This document shows positions 18,484 through 26,536 of a DNA stretch of 64,000 nucleotides, piece by piece; position 1 is the stretch's first letter, and each line of letters begins with the position of its first letter. Source of the stretch: Saccharofermentans sp. (GTDB lineage: Bacteria > Bacillota > Clostridia > Saccharofermentanales > Saccharofermentanaceae); NCBI GenBank assembly GCA_024403695.1, contig JAKSRI010000007.1, positions 26,928 through 90,927 of the forward strand, given 5' to 3'. The position numbers and the translations under genes were made by a program. The notes beneath the pieces were generated by a model. That model was not told where the DNA came from. It searched no databases and was given only the letters and a program-made list of their open reading frames with translations.

Positions 18484-20666
18484 CAGAGGTGAAGAACTCT
18501 CTCTCTAATTTCCTGTGTACGGCCCTGATTCCAGAACTGTGTGCCGATATATCCGCATGTACGTCTTGCAACATTGAGCTTAGCCTGATCTCTATTTCCA
18601 CAATTAGGGCACTCCCAGATCAGCTTACCGTCATCTTCCTTAATCTGAATCTCACCATTGTATCCGCATACCTGGCAGTAATCAGACTTAGTATTAAGCT
18701 CAGCGTACATAATATTCTCGTAAATATAAGCCATAACATCCATAACTGCATCAATATTGTTCTGCATATCTGGAACCTCAATGTAGCTAATAGCTCCACC
18801 TGGAGAAAGCTTCTGGAACTTAGACTCCAATGAAAGCTTCTTAAACGCATCGATTGGCTCTGTTACATGTACGTGATAAGAATTTGTGATGTAGTTACGA
18901 TCTGTTACACCCTTAATAATTCCAAATCTTCTCTGAAGAGCCTTTGCAAACTTATATGTTGTGGACTCGAGTGGTGTTCCGTAGAGAGAATAGTCGATAT
19001 TCTCTGCTTCCTTCCACTTAGCACATGCATCATTAAGAGCCTGCATGATTTTGAGACCAAATGCTTCACCATCAGCCTCTGTAAGCTTTTTGCCTGTTAC
19101 CTCATATACGCACTCCCAAAGACCTGCGTAACCAAGAGAAAGCGTGGAATAACCACCATAAAGGAGCTTTGTGATTGGCTCACCCTTCTTAAGTCTAGCG
19201 AGAGCACCGTACTGCCAGAGAATTGGAGCAGCATCAGAAAGTGTGCCCTCAAGTCTGTCATGACGACAACGAAGTGCCTTGTGACAAAGCTCAAGTCTCT
19301 CGTCAAGAATCTTCCAGAACTTATCCTCATCTCTTGTCTCTGAGCATGCAGAGCATGCAACATCAACAAGGTTAATAGTAACAACACCCTGGTTAAATCT
19401 ACCGTAGTACTTTGGCTGATTATTCTCATCTACATATGTTGTAAGGAAAGATCTGCAGCCCATACATGTGTAGCAATGACCCTCACCATTCTTATCAACC
19501 TTAAGGTCGAGCATAACCTTCTCAGAAATATAATCTGGAACCATACGCTTTGCAGTACACTTAGCTGCAAGTCTTGTAAGGTAATAATACTCTGAATCAG
19601 GCTTAATATTATCCTCTTCAAGAACATAGATAAGCTTAGGGAAAGCAGGTGTTACATATACACCAGACTCATTCTTAACGCCCTGAATTCTCTGCTTAAG
19701 AACTTCCTCGATAATCATAGCGAGATCCTTCTTAAGCTGTGGGTCCTTAGCCTCGTTAAGGTACATAAATACTGTAACGAATGGAGCCTGACCATTAGTA
19801 GTAAGAAGTGTAACTACCTGGTACTGGATTGTCTGAACACCACGCTCGATTTCCTCACGAAGTCTCTTTTCTACAAGACTTGTAAGCTTATCCTCTGTAA
19901 GCTGAACGCCAAGGTCCTCCATCTCCTTCTCTACAATCTTTCTAATCTTCTCACGTGAAATCTGAACGAAAGGAGCAAGGTGTGTAAGAGAAATAGACTG
20001 TCCACCATACTGGTTAGAAGCTACCTGAGCAATAATCTGTGTAGCAATATTACAAGCTGTTGAGAAGCTATGTGGCTTCTCAATCATTGTGCCGGAAATA
20101 ACCGTACCATTCTGGAGCATATCCTCAAGGTTAACGAGGTCACAGTTATGCATATGCTGAGCAAAATAGTCGGAATCGTGGAAGTGGATAATACCCTGCT
20201 TATGTGCCTCTACAATCTCCTCTGGGAGAAGGATTCTGTTAGTAATATCCTTAGAAACCTCACCTGCCATATAGTCACGCTGAACGCTGTTTACAGTAGG
20301 ATTCTTGTTAGAGTTCTCCTGCTTAAGCTCCTCGTTATTACACTCGATAAGTGTAAGAATACTATCGTCAGTTGTGTTAGACTGACGCACGAGAGTTCTT
20401 GTATAACGATATGTAATATAAAGCTTGGCAACCTCATATGCACCATGAGCCATAATCTGCTTCTCAACTAAGTCCTGAATCTCCTCCACAGAAAGAGCAC
20501 GAGAAACCTTCTCACACTGCTTCTCTACAGAGTCAGCGATTCTCATGATCTGTGTTGTTGTCATGCGCTCGCTCTCTCTAGCAGCGTTGTTAGCCTTAGT
20601 TACAGCATTAACAATCTTAGTTATATCGAAATCAACTTCTGTCTTATTACGCTTGATAATCTTCAT
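18483..20666 (-). CDS. nrdD: Anaerobic ribonucleoside-triphosphate reductase
   Basis: A 727-residue class III ribonucleotide reductase, which makes dNTPs from NTPs without oxygen. An N-terminal ATP-cone (about 1-90) gives allosteric control. The C-terminus holds a zinc site from Cys664, Cys667, Cys686 and Cys689 and the glycyl radical loop RRTCGYIG (701-708). The thiyl-site region with HDSDYFAQHMHNCDL is present near 165. The upstream region carries a consensus promoter with two NrdR boxes (20825-20840 and 20857-20872) and a leader of about 148 bases. The ribosome binding site is modest (AAGGTG). Confidence 0.96.
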   Translation of the reverse strand: MKIIKRNKTEVDFDITKIVNAVTKANNAARESERMTTTQIMRIADSVEKQCEKVSRALSVEEIQDLVEKQIMAHGAYEVAKLYITYRYTRTLVRQSNTTDDSILTLIECNNEELKQENSNKNPTVNSVQRDYMAGEVSKDITNRILLPEEIVEAHKQGIIHFHDSDYFAQHMHNCDLVNLEDMLQNGTVISGTMIEKPHSFSTACNIATQIIAQVASNQYGGQSISLTHLAPFVQISREKIRKIVEKEMEDLGVQLTEDKLTSLVEKRLREEIERGVQTIQYQVVTLLTTNGQAPFVTVFMYLNEAKDPQLKKDLAMIIEEVLKQRIQGVKNESGVYVTPAFPKLIYVLEEDNIKPDSEYYYLTRLAAKCTAKRMVPDYISEKVMLDLKVDKNGEGHCYTCMGCRSFLTTYVDENNQPKYYGRFNQGVVTINLVDVACSACSETRDEDKFWKILDERLELCHKALRCRHDRLEGTLSDAAPILWQYGALARLKKGEPITKLLYGGYSTLSLGYAGLWECVYEVTGKKLTEADGEAFGLKIMQALNDACAKWKEAENIDYSLYGTPLESTTYKFAKALQRRFGIIKGVTDRNYITNSYHVHVTEPIDAFKKLSLESKFQKLSPGGAISYIEVPDMQNNIDAVMDVMAYIYENIMYAELNTKSDYCQVCGYNGEIQIKEDDGKLIWECPNCGNRDQAKLNVARRTCGYIGTQFWNQGRTQEIRERVLHL

Positions 20667-20820
20667 TGTGCACCTTGCCTTAATTGCTAATAAAAAATAC
20701 TTGTTAATTGTAGCAATGTTACCGAGTCGTTACAACAACTTTACGCTAGCATTACATTACAATTTGACGAATAATTTTCTACAATATGTAAAAACTTCCC
20801 CTCTTGATTAAAACGATTTT

Positions 20821-20849
20821 ATTGTATCTATATATAGTGGTAGTGTCAA
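20821..20849 (-). promoter_or_regulatory. Sigma-A promoter of the nrdD operon
   Basis: On the minus strand TTGACA (20844-20849) and TACAAT (20821-20826) are separated by 17 bases, near consensus. Transcription would start near 20814, leaving a leader of about 148 bases before nrdD. NrdR box 1 lies inside the spacer and overlaps the -10. Confidence 0.85.
20825..20840. promoter_or_regulatory. NrdR box 1
   Basis: TATCTATATATAGTGG matches 12 of 16 positions of the palindromic NrdR box (ACACTATATATAGTGT type) and occupies the -35/-10 spacer of the nrdD promoter. NrdR is the zinc/ATP-cone repressor of ribonucleotide reductase genes; binding here would block RNA polymerase. Confidence 0.8.
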
Positions 20850-20856
20850 CAAATAA

Positions 20857-20872
20857 ACACTATATGTAGTGT
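20857..20872. promoter_or_regulatory. NrdR box 2
   Basis: ACACTATATGTAGTGT is a near-perfect NrdR box. Its start is 32 bp from that of box 1, close to three helical turns, the spacing usual for tandem NrdR sites. It lies just upstream of the -35 element. Confidence 0.9.
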
Positions 20873-20943
20873 TACATTTATATTTTAACACAAGATGCGG
20901 TCCTTTTATGGGACACTTCGCATTTAAAACCCCGTAAAATAAG

Positions 20944-20977
20944 GCAAAAATGCCGCCCCTCAATATAAGGGACGGCA
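20944..20977 (-). terminator. Rho-independent terminator of clpC
   Basis: On the minus strand GCCGTCCC (20969-20976) pairs with GGGGCGGC (20952-20959), allowing one G-T pair, followed by ATTTTTG. It lies about 28 bp after the clpC stop and closes the ctsR operon. Confidence 0.85.
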
Positions 20978-21004
20978 CACAAATTCTACATATACAAATA
21001 CTGT

Positions 21005-23617
21005 TTAATCAGCAATTGGTTCCTTTTCCTCAGAATCAGCATCAGCAGACTCGATTGGACCTGCATTAGTAACTACAATTTCATCGTTTACTGCGTCAAC
21101 CAATGCTACTGAACCTGGCTTAATAACCTCATCAAGAAGTGCTTCAGAGATATTATCCTCTACCATAGCCTGGATTACTCTCTTAAGCGGACGAGCGCCA
21201 TACTGTGGATCATAACCCTTCATAGCAAGAAGTTCTCTTGCATTATCTGTGAGCTTAATATCGATTCCAATATCCTTTACTCTCTTACCAACAGAAGTAA
21301 CAAGAAGGTCAACAATCTTTACAAGAGACTCTCTGCCGAGCATTCTGAAGAAGATAATCTCATCTACACGGTTTACGAACTCAGGGGAGAATGCCTTCTT
21401 AAGCTCATCAAGAACTGTAACCTTAGCATCAGCATAACTCTTACCACCGTAAAGACCCTCGCGGCTTGCCTCATCCTCATCCTTCTCATCAACAGTTCCA
21501 AATCCGATTCTTCTTCCTGCTGCAGAAGTGAGCATTCTCGCACCGATATTAGAAGTCATGATGATAATTGTATTCTTAAAGTCTACAACTCTTCCCTTAC
21601 CATCAGTAAGACGTCCATCATCAAGAATCTGAAGCATAGAATTGAAGATATCAGGATGTGCCTTTTCAATCTCATCAAAGAGAACTACAGAATATGGATG
21701 TCTTCTTACCTTCTCAGTAAGCTGTCCGCCCTCTTCATAGCCAACATATCCTGGAGGAGAACCAATAAGCTTTGTTACATCATTCTTCTCCATATACTCA
21801 GACATATCAATTCTAACGAGTGCGTTCTCGTTTCCAAACATAACTTCAGCAAGTGCTTTCGCAAGCTCTGTCTTACCTACACCAGTAGTACCAAGGAAAA
21901 TAAAGGAACCAGATGGCTTTGTAGGATCCTTAAGTCCGAGACGGCTTCTTCTAATAGCTTTAGCAATCGCAGTTACAGCCTCGTCCTGACCAATAACACG
22001 CTTCTTAAGTTCATCTTCAAGACCCTTAAGCTTTGCTGCATCTGTCTCAGTAATCTTAGAAACAGGAACACCAGACCACTTGGAAAGTACATCTGCAATG
22101 TCATCCACAGTCAGCTCGCCTGTGTAGCCATCCTCATCAGGAGCAGTCTTGCCCTTGACTGAGTCAAGTTTCTCCTGGAGTGCCTGCTCCTGCTGCTTAT
22201 AGGCAGCAGCCATTTCGTACTCCTGGTTAGATGACGCCTCTGTCTTCTTGGCAATAACTTCCTCTAACTGCTTTTCAAGGTTACGCTTTGTCTCAGAGTC
22301 GGCGAAATTAATTCTCTTGCGGGCAGCTGCCTCATCAACAAGGTCAATGGCCTTATCTGGGAGGAATCTATCGGAAATATATCTACTACTCAAAATAACT
22401 GCCTGTTCAATTGCCTCATCTGTAATGTGAATCTTATGGTGATCCTCATACTTTGGGCGAAGTCCCTTAATAATCTCAATAGCTTCAACTGCAGATGGCT
22501 CGTTTACAATAACTTTCTGGAAACGTCTCTCGAGTGCGGAATCCTTCTCAATATACTTGCTATACTCGTCGAGAGTTGTAGCACCAACTACCTGAAGTTC
22601 ATTCTTTGTGAGCATTGGCTTCATAAGATTAGCTGCATCAAGGTTTCCATCAGAACCACTGCCTGCACCAACAAGAGAGTGAATCTCATCGATAAAAAGA
22701 ATTACATTAGGGTCAGCAACTGCCTCATCAAGAACACCCTTAACGCGCTCCTCAAAGTCACCTCTGTACTTAGAACCAGCTACCATTGAACCCATATCAA
22801 TGCTATAAACTGTCTTACCAAGAAGCATCTCAGGAACATCCTTCTGAGCAATCTTAAGTGCAAGACCTTCAGCAATAGCAGTCTTACCTACACCAGGATC
22901 ACCTACAAGACAAGGGTTATTTTTGGTTCTTCTAGCAAGAATCTGCATTACTCTGTTAATCTCTTCCTCACGTCCGATAACAGGGTCAATCTTGCCATCA
23001 AGGGCCATCTGAGTAAGATTCTTTCCATACTCATCAAGCTTTTTCTTAGCTGCTGCTTCCTTGCGTTCTTTACGACGATTTGCTCTCTCTTCAGCTCTTC
23101 TGCTCGCTGGACTATCCTGATCTGAGCCGCTTTCTTCGATGGCGCGTGCGAACTCTCCATTCTCAACAATCTTGTTAATCTCAGTTTTTAATTCATCAAG
23201 AATGCCAACAATATCAGCTTCGAGTCTTGTAAGAAGCACATTTGCTCTATACATCTTATTACGTAAAAGAACAAACAGAATATGCTCAGGTGTAATGATA
23301 CCCATTGTACCAACTTGTCTACTGAAAGACTCAGCTTCAGTAAGAAGTCGCTTGCTCTCGAGACGAAGATTTCTTAAAGCTTCCTGAACCTCATATGGTT
23401 CAACGCTACCTTCGTTAATTGCTGCAATACTTACTTCGTTTAATCTACAAATAGTCTCATGATCAATTCCGTTACGTCTAAGAATCTCACCGGCTGGAGC
23501 TTTTGTTAAAGTAAGCGCTGCAAGGATCGCTTCAGTAGTAATCATTCTTATGCCGTTAGCTTCAGTTAATCTCTTAGCCCAGGCTAGTATCTCTGTAGTT
23601 TCTTCAACAAACTTCAT
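21005..23617 (-). CDS. clpC: ATP-dependent Clp protease ATP-binding subunit ClpC
   Basis: An 870-residue Hsp100 AAA+ unfoldase that feeds substrates to ClpP. The N-domain (about 1-145) is followed by a Lys/Arg/Glu-rich linker (about 165-195). Walker A1 is GDPGVGKT (239-246) and Walker B1 ILFIDE (306-311). The short UVR-like middle domain of ClpC lies about 440-490, and Walker A2 GTTGVGKT (576-583) begins the second AAA+ module. It is somewhat longer than the usual 810-820 residues, mainly through the charged linker and an acidic C-terminal tail. AAAGGAGATG lies upstream of the ATG. It is the last gene of ctsR-mcsA-mcsB-clpC. Confidence 0.96.
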   Translation of the reverse strand: MKFVEETTEILAWAKRLTEANGIRMITTEAILAALTLTKAPAGEILRRNGIDHETICRLNEVSIAAINEGSVEPYEVQEALRNLRLESKRLLTEAESFSRQVGTMGIITPEHILFVLLRNKMYRANVLLTRLEADIVGILDELKTEINKIVENGEFARAIEESGSDQDSPASRRAEERANRRKERKEAAAKKKLDEYGKNLTQMALDGKIDPVIGREEEINRVMQILARRTKNNPCLVGDPGVGKTAIAEGLALKIAQKDVPEMLLGKTVYSIDMGSMVAGSKYRGDFEERVKGVLDEAVADPNVILFIDEIHSLVGAGSGSDGNLDAANLMKPMLTKNELQVVGATTLDEYSKYIEKDSALERRFQKVIVNEPSAVEAIEIIKGLRPKYEDHHKIHITDEAIEQAVILSSRYISDRFLPDKAIDLVDEAAARKRINFADSETKRNLEKQLEEVIAKKTEASSNQEYEMAAAYKQQEQALQEKLDSVKGKTAPDEDGYTGELTVDDIADVLSKWSGVPVSKITETDAAKLKGLEDELKKRVIGQDEAVTAIAKAIRRSRLGLKDPTKPSGSFIFLGTTGVGKTELAKALAEVMFGNENALVRIDMSEYMEKNDVTKLIGSPPGYVGYEEGGQLTEKVRRHPYSVVLFDEIEKAHPDIFNSMLQILDDGRLTDGKGRVVDFKNTIIIMTSNIGARMLTSAAGRRIGFGTVDEKDEDEASREGLYGGKSYADAKVTVLDELKKAFSPEFVNRVDEIIFFRMLGRESLVKIVDLLVTSVGKRVKDIGIDIKLTDNARELLAMKGYDPQYGARPLKRVIQAMVEDNISEALLDEVIKPGSVALVDAVNDEIVVTNAGPIESADADSEEKEPIAD

Positions 23618-23620
23618 GTA

Positions 23621-24640
23621 TTATTCATCTCCTTTCAAAAGGGAACGTATATTGTTTGCACATTCTGTTGTAAATACAACTGATACACTTTCAGTTTTCT
23701 GTAAGGTTCTCTTATTACGAAGTGTCTGAGTGGTAATCTTGTTAATCAATTCCCAGTTAAGTAATGTCTTCTCTTCATCTTTAAATTCGTCGTATCCTAG
23801 ACGAATCCAATTCAAAAGGTTAAGTACTTCTGGAACATCAATTCTGCGCGCGTATCTGAGTGCGGCATAAGAACGATGATACTGATCATCTACGATGCCC
23901 TTTTTACGACGACAAATATTCTTTCGACATGTTCTCTCCAACTTGATTACGTCATCAATCACACTTCTCGCTCTACCAACCAATGCCTTTTCTGTAATTC
24001 CAAGTGTTGCGATATTAAACAAGAAGAATATTCCTGGCACCTTCTCACCTGACATTATGGTCATTGGGGCAATCTGCCAGTCATATGTAGCAAGTCGCTT
24101 CGCGAGAATGTCAAATGCTCCTGCTGTCTTATCAATTCCCGGAATTGCTACCACTGACATAATCTGAATTCCTGTACCCATTCTCCTTACATCAGATGTT
24201 AGGAATCCATATTTGTCACTATATGCCATATCAATTTTTGACTCCAATACGCTCGCTAGTTCATCCGCCTTCTCAAAAACTGATGTCACCTCAGCGCCAT
24301 TTGAATATACATTCACTGTTATATGGTCGTCATCATTAACGGCAATGGATACTCCTTCATTCTCGTCATAAACTACAGCCTTTCCTCTTCCATCGGCGTA
24401 GATATGGCCATTAATCATGGATTTTTCAAATAAATCATCGAGAGCTTCCTTATTCAGCTGATCAATACGAAGATACTGAAGTCTCATATCCTTAGTAGCG
24501 TTGCTGACTGTAGTCAGTACATTTTCTTTTTCTGTAGCGGACATCTTGGAAGTGAAAGGATATCCTTTAATATTTCTGGATACAGCAACTTTAGTAAGAA
24601 TTACAATATCTTGTTCCTTGCCAATCTTGTCATTCCACAT
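23621..24640 (-). CDS. mcsB: McsB-like protein with degenerate kinase active site
   Basis: A 339-residue homologue of the protein arginine kinase McsB, recognised by position, by DIVILTKVAVSRNIKGYPF near the N-terminus and by the phosphagen-kinase core. Active McsB has SSR(I/V)RLARN, NEEDHIR and a catalytic CPTNxGTG. Here these read LTKVAVSRN, NDDDHIT (102-108) and DVRRMGTG (150-157), so the catalytic Cys is Asp150 and two nucleotide-binding Arg are lost. I infer a pseudokinase, perhaps only an adaptor for McsA and ClpC. The ATG at 24640 follows AAGGAG by 10 bp and overlaps mcsA by 11 bp; an upstream in-frame ATG at 24673 is less likely. Confidence 0.85.
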   Translation of the reverse strand: MWNDKIGKEQDIVILTKVAVSRNIKGYPFTSKMSATEKENVLTTVSNATKDMRLQYLRIDQLNKEALDDLFEKSMINGHIYADGRGKAVVYDENEGVSIAVNDDDHITVNVYSNGAEVTSVFEKADELASVLESKIDMAYSDKYGFLTSDVRRMGTGIQIMSVVAIPGIDKTAGAFDILAKRLATYDWQIAPMTIMSGEKVPGIFFLFNIATLGITEKALVGRARSVIDDVIKLERTCRKNICRRKKGIVDDQYHRSYAALRYARRIDVPEVLNLLNWIRLGYDEFKDEEKTLLNWELINKITTQTLRNKRTLQKTESVSVVFTTECANNIRSLLKGDE

Positions 24641-25298
24641 CCTTTTTGCCCTCCTTACGGCTCTTGAGCTCATCTCTTAACTTTGCAGCAAATGTATAAT
24701 CCTCTGCTTCAGCTGCCTGCTTCATTGCCTGCTCAAGGTCATCATCAGATACCATACCAAGATCAGCTTTCATTAATTTCTCATAGATGGATTTCTTTGT
24801 TTCTGACTTCTTTTCTTCTGTCTTTTTCTCTTCAACCTTCTCATCAGATTCGTTACTCATTCTAAGTGGCTGAACAAAAGGATTATCAGATGTATTTGTC
24901 TGTTCATCTGCTACATCACCTGCATCGATATCAACGAGTATATCTGACTTCTGTCCTGGCTTTCTTCCTTTATACTCACTGCTTCCTTGAAGTCTGAGAT
25001 TTGTCTTAACAATCAGGTTATTAAAAAAGTTATAGCACTCAATACAACCAACTCTATTATTCATCTCGAATTCTCTCTGCTTTGTTCCGCATCTTGGACA
25101 GGAAAGCTTTGATGTTGTGAAATCCAAATCTGTACCTGTAGCCATAAACGCATTTGCTAATGCATTAAAATCAGGGAATCCAGCCATTCTTGTTGGTATA
25201 TCAATTCCAAGGCTCTTAGCACACTTCTCGCATATTGTTACACCATTAATTTGTGTAATCTTGTTGCCTATTACTCCACCGCAATTCTCACAACGCAT
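24630..25298 (-). CDS. mcsA: McsA, zinc-binding activator protein of the CtsR operon
   Basis: A 222-residue protein with several CxxC pairs: CENC and CEKC near the N-terminus, CPRC and CIEC around residues 72-95, which bind zinc in the McsA family. The C-terminal UVR motif (DDLEQAMKQAAEAEDYTFAA) resembles those of UvrB and ClpC. A charged Glu/Lys-rich linker (about 145-170) separates the two halves. McsA activates McsB and delivers CtsR to ClpC in Bacillus. Since the adjoining McsB looks inactive, an adaptor function is more likely here than kinase activation. The gene lies 12 bp after ctsR. Confidence 0.92.
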   Translation of the reverse strand: MRCENCGGVIGNKITQINGVTICEKCAKSLGIDIPTRMAGFPDFNALANAFMATGTDLDFTTSKLSCPRCGTKQREFEMNNRVGCIECYNFFNNLIVKTNLRLQGSSEYKGRKPGQKSDILVDIDAGDVADEQTNTSDNPFVQPLRMSNESDEKVEEKKTEEKKSETKKSIYEKLMKADLGMVSDDDLEQAMKQAAEAEDYTFAAKLRDELKSRKEGKKDVE

Positions 25299-25310
25299 GT
25301 GTTTACCTCC

Positions 25311-25772
25311 TTAATCAACCATTAACGCTAACATAGCATTTTTAAATATCTCTGCCCTAACAACGGACCTTATATCCGAATCTATTCTTGCCAGAGCTCT
25401 GTCTGAAACAGCTGCCATTACAACAGTACCTTCACGGCCGCTAATAGCTCCCACATTCACCGCATTCGTAAGAAGAATCTTCGCCTGCTGCTGTGTAATA
25501 TCCATTCCAACCTCTTCTAATACAGATCTTATATAATCTCGCTTACTCATAGGCTGAACACGAGTAATCGTAATCTGACCTCCGCCGCCTCGCCTACTTT
25601 CTACAATATAGCCGTTACCAGAAGAAAAACGTGTAGACAAAACATAAGTTATCTGAGAAGGAACGCAATTAGCTTTCTCCGCTAACATACTTCTACTAAT
25701 AGTTGCAGAACCATTATTCTCCTCGATCATCTCTTTAATCATAAGTTCGATAACATCTACAAGTCTTGCCAT
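25311..25772 (-). CDS. ctsR: Transcriptional repressor CtsR
   Basis: A 153-residue repressor of class III heat shock genes. The N-terminal helix-turn-helix with the wing RRGGGGQI (about 60-67) is the family hallmark; the Gly-rich wing contacts DNA and senses temperature in Bacillus. The C-terminal dimerisation domain is complete. A GGGAGG site lies 6 bp before ATG. The gene is preceded by its own CtsR operator, so the operon is autoregulated. In Bacillus, McsB inactivates CtsR; here that input may be lost. Confidence 0.95.
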   Translation of the reverse strand: MARLVDVIELMIKEMIEENNGSATISRSMLAEKANCVPSQITYVLSTRFSSGNGYIVESRRGGGGQITITRVQPMSKRDYIRSVLEEVGMDITQQQAKILLTNAVNVGAISGREGTVVMAAVSDRALARIDSDIRSVVRAEIFKNAMLALMVD

Positions 25773-25810
25773 AGGTTACCTCCCTTTCGTAGTAACATAT
25801 TTGTAATGTT

Positions 25811-25833
25811 TTTGACTTTGACTTTCTTTGACT
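25811..25833 (-). promoter_or_regulatory. CtsR operator
   Basis: On the minus strand AGTCAAAGAAAGTCAAA (25817-25833) matches the CtsR consensus RGTCAAANANRGTCAAA at every position. A third GTCAAA follows directly (25811-25816). The site covers the transcription start region just after the -10 element, which fits repression. Confidence 0.92.
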
Positions 25834-25839
25834 AATAAG

Positions 25840-25868
25840 ATTATCTTACTCCCTGTATTTATTGTCAA
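25840..25868 (-). promoter_or_regulatory. Sigma-A promoter of the ctsR operon
   Basis: TTGACA (25863-25868) and GATAAT (25840-25845) on the minus strand are 17 bp apart. The -35 lies directly beside the stop codon of the upstream nuclease gene, and no terminator separates the two, so some read-through into ctsR is possible. Confidence 0.82.
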
Positions 25869-26432
25869 CTATTTTTTGTCAGGAATATGTCTATTACCTT
25901 CAGACTTAGCAAAAGCGCTCTCTATCTGCTCTTTATATTTAAGATTAGGTGCATAAGGATAAGGCCAGGCATAACCATCACTAACCAACATTAAATTCAC
26001 CATTTTAAGTTCCTGATTTTCATCCAAAATATACACATAGGCCAGTTCTCTACCATACTGATCTTCTTTTTCCTCATCATATTCAAGGTATACTTCAGCA
26101 TCTTCAAGTAAAGTTCTAGTATATTCTGATGCCATTATTCCGTATTCCGTGTTCTCACTTTCATCATGAGATGCAGATTCTGGTGTATCTATTCCGATTA
26201 ATCTCACATGAACCCTTTTCTCTTCCATTAGAACAATTATGGTGTCACCATCAATAACATAATCCACTTTATAGGGACCAGCATAGTCCTCGAAAGTAAC
26301 CTCGTTAACTTCAGGAATGCTCTCATCAGCCATCCTATCGTTACGAGGAAAGGCCTTGCATCCAGTGCACGCTGTCACCAGAAGCAGAACCCAAATTGTT
26401 ATGCATTTCGCCATGTCTAGTAACTTTCTCAT
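25869..26432 (-). CDS. Lipoprotein thermonuclease (SNase-like)
   Basis: A 187-residue staphylococcal-nuclease-like enzyme that cleaves DNA or RNA with calcium. The catalytic Arg/Asp/Glu block is VRLIGIDTPES and the second Arg is in QYGRELAYVY; the usual order is kept, so it should be active. The N-terminus MRKLLDMAKCITIWVLLLV is a signal sequence ending at Cys residues (VTAC or CTGC), suggesting a lipoprotein on the outer membrane face. The longer reading frame would need a TTG inside the rpoC terminator, so I start at ATG 26432. It is downstream of that terminator. Confidence 0.85.
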   Translation of the reverse strand: MRKLLDMAKCITIWVLLLVTACTGCKAFPRNDRMADESIPEVNEVTFEDYAGPYKVDYVIDGDTIIVLMEEKRVHVRLIGIDTPESASHDESENTEYGIMASEYTRTLLEDAEVYLEYDEEKEDQYGRELAYVYILDENQELKMVNLMLVSDGYAWPYPYAPNLKYKEQIESAFAKSEGNRHIPDKK

Positions 26433-26481
26433 ATCAATTTCATTATAGCCGGTGCCGTCGCAAATAATTCTCCAAACACGC

Positions 26482-26509
26482 AAAAACGCCGGCTCAAATG
26501 AACCGGCGT
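26482..26509 (-). terminator. Rho-independent terminator of rpoBC
   Basis: On the minus strand ACGCCGG (26503-26509) pairs with CCGGCGT (26486-26492) across 10 bases, followed by TTTTTG. It lies 28 bp after the rpoC stop. Confidence 0.88.
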
Positions 26510-26536
26510 CTGTTGTTATTGAAAACTATAAATCAA

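Larger units (their letters stand above)
20667..21004. other. 338-bp intergenic region between clpC and nrdD
   Basis: Reading from the clpC side it holds the clpC terminator, an imperfect hairpin (ATGCG-GTCC pairing with GGAC-CGCAT at 20895-20923, with a 4-base bulge), two NrdR boxes, the nrdD promoter, and a leader of about 148 bases. The leader can form a TTGTA/TACAA stem around 20710-20740 but resembles no riboswitch that I recognise. Confidence 0.6.

Noticed and set aside
26433..26483. N-terminal extension of the thermonuclease gene
   Set aside because: The extension begins with TTG within the T-tract of the rpoC terminator, and the ATG at 26432 opens directly onto a signal peptide.
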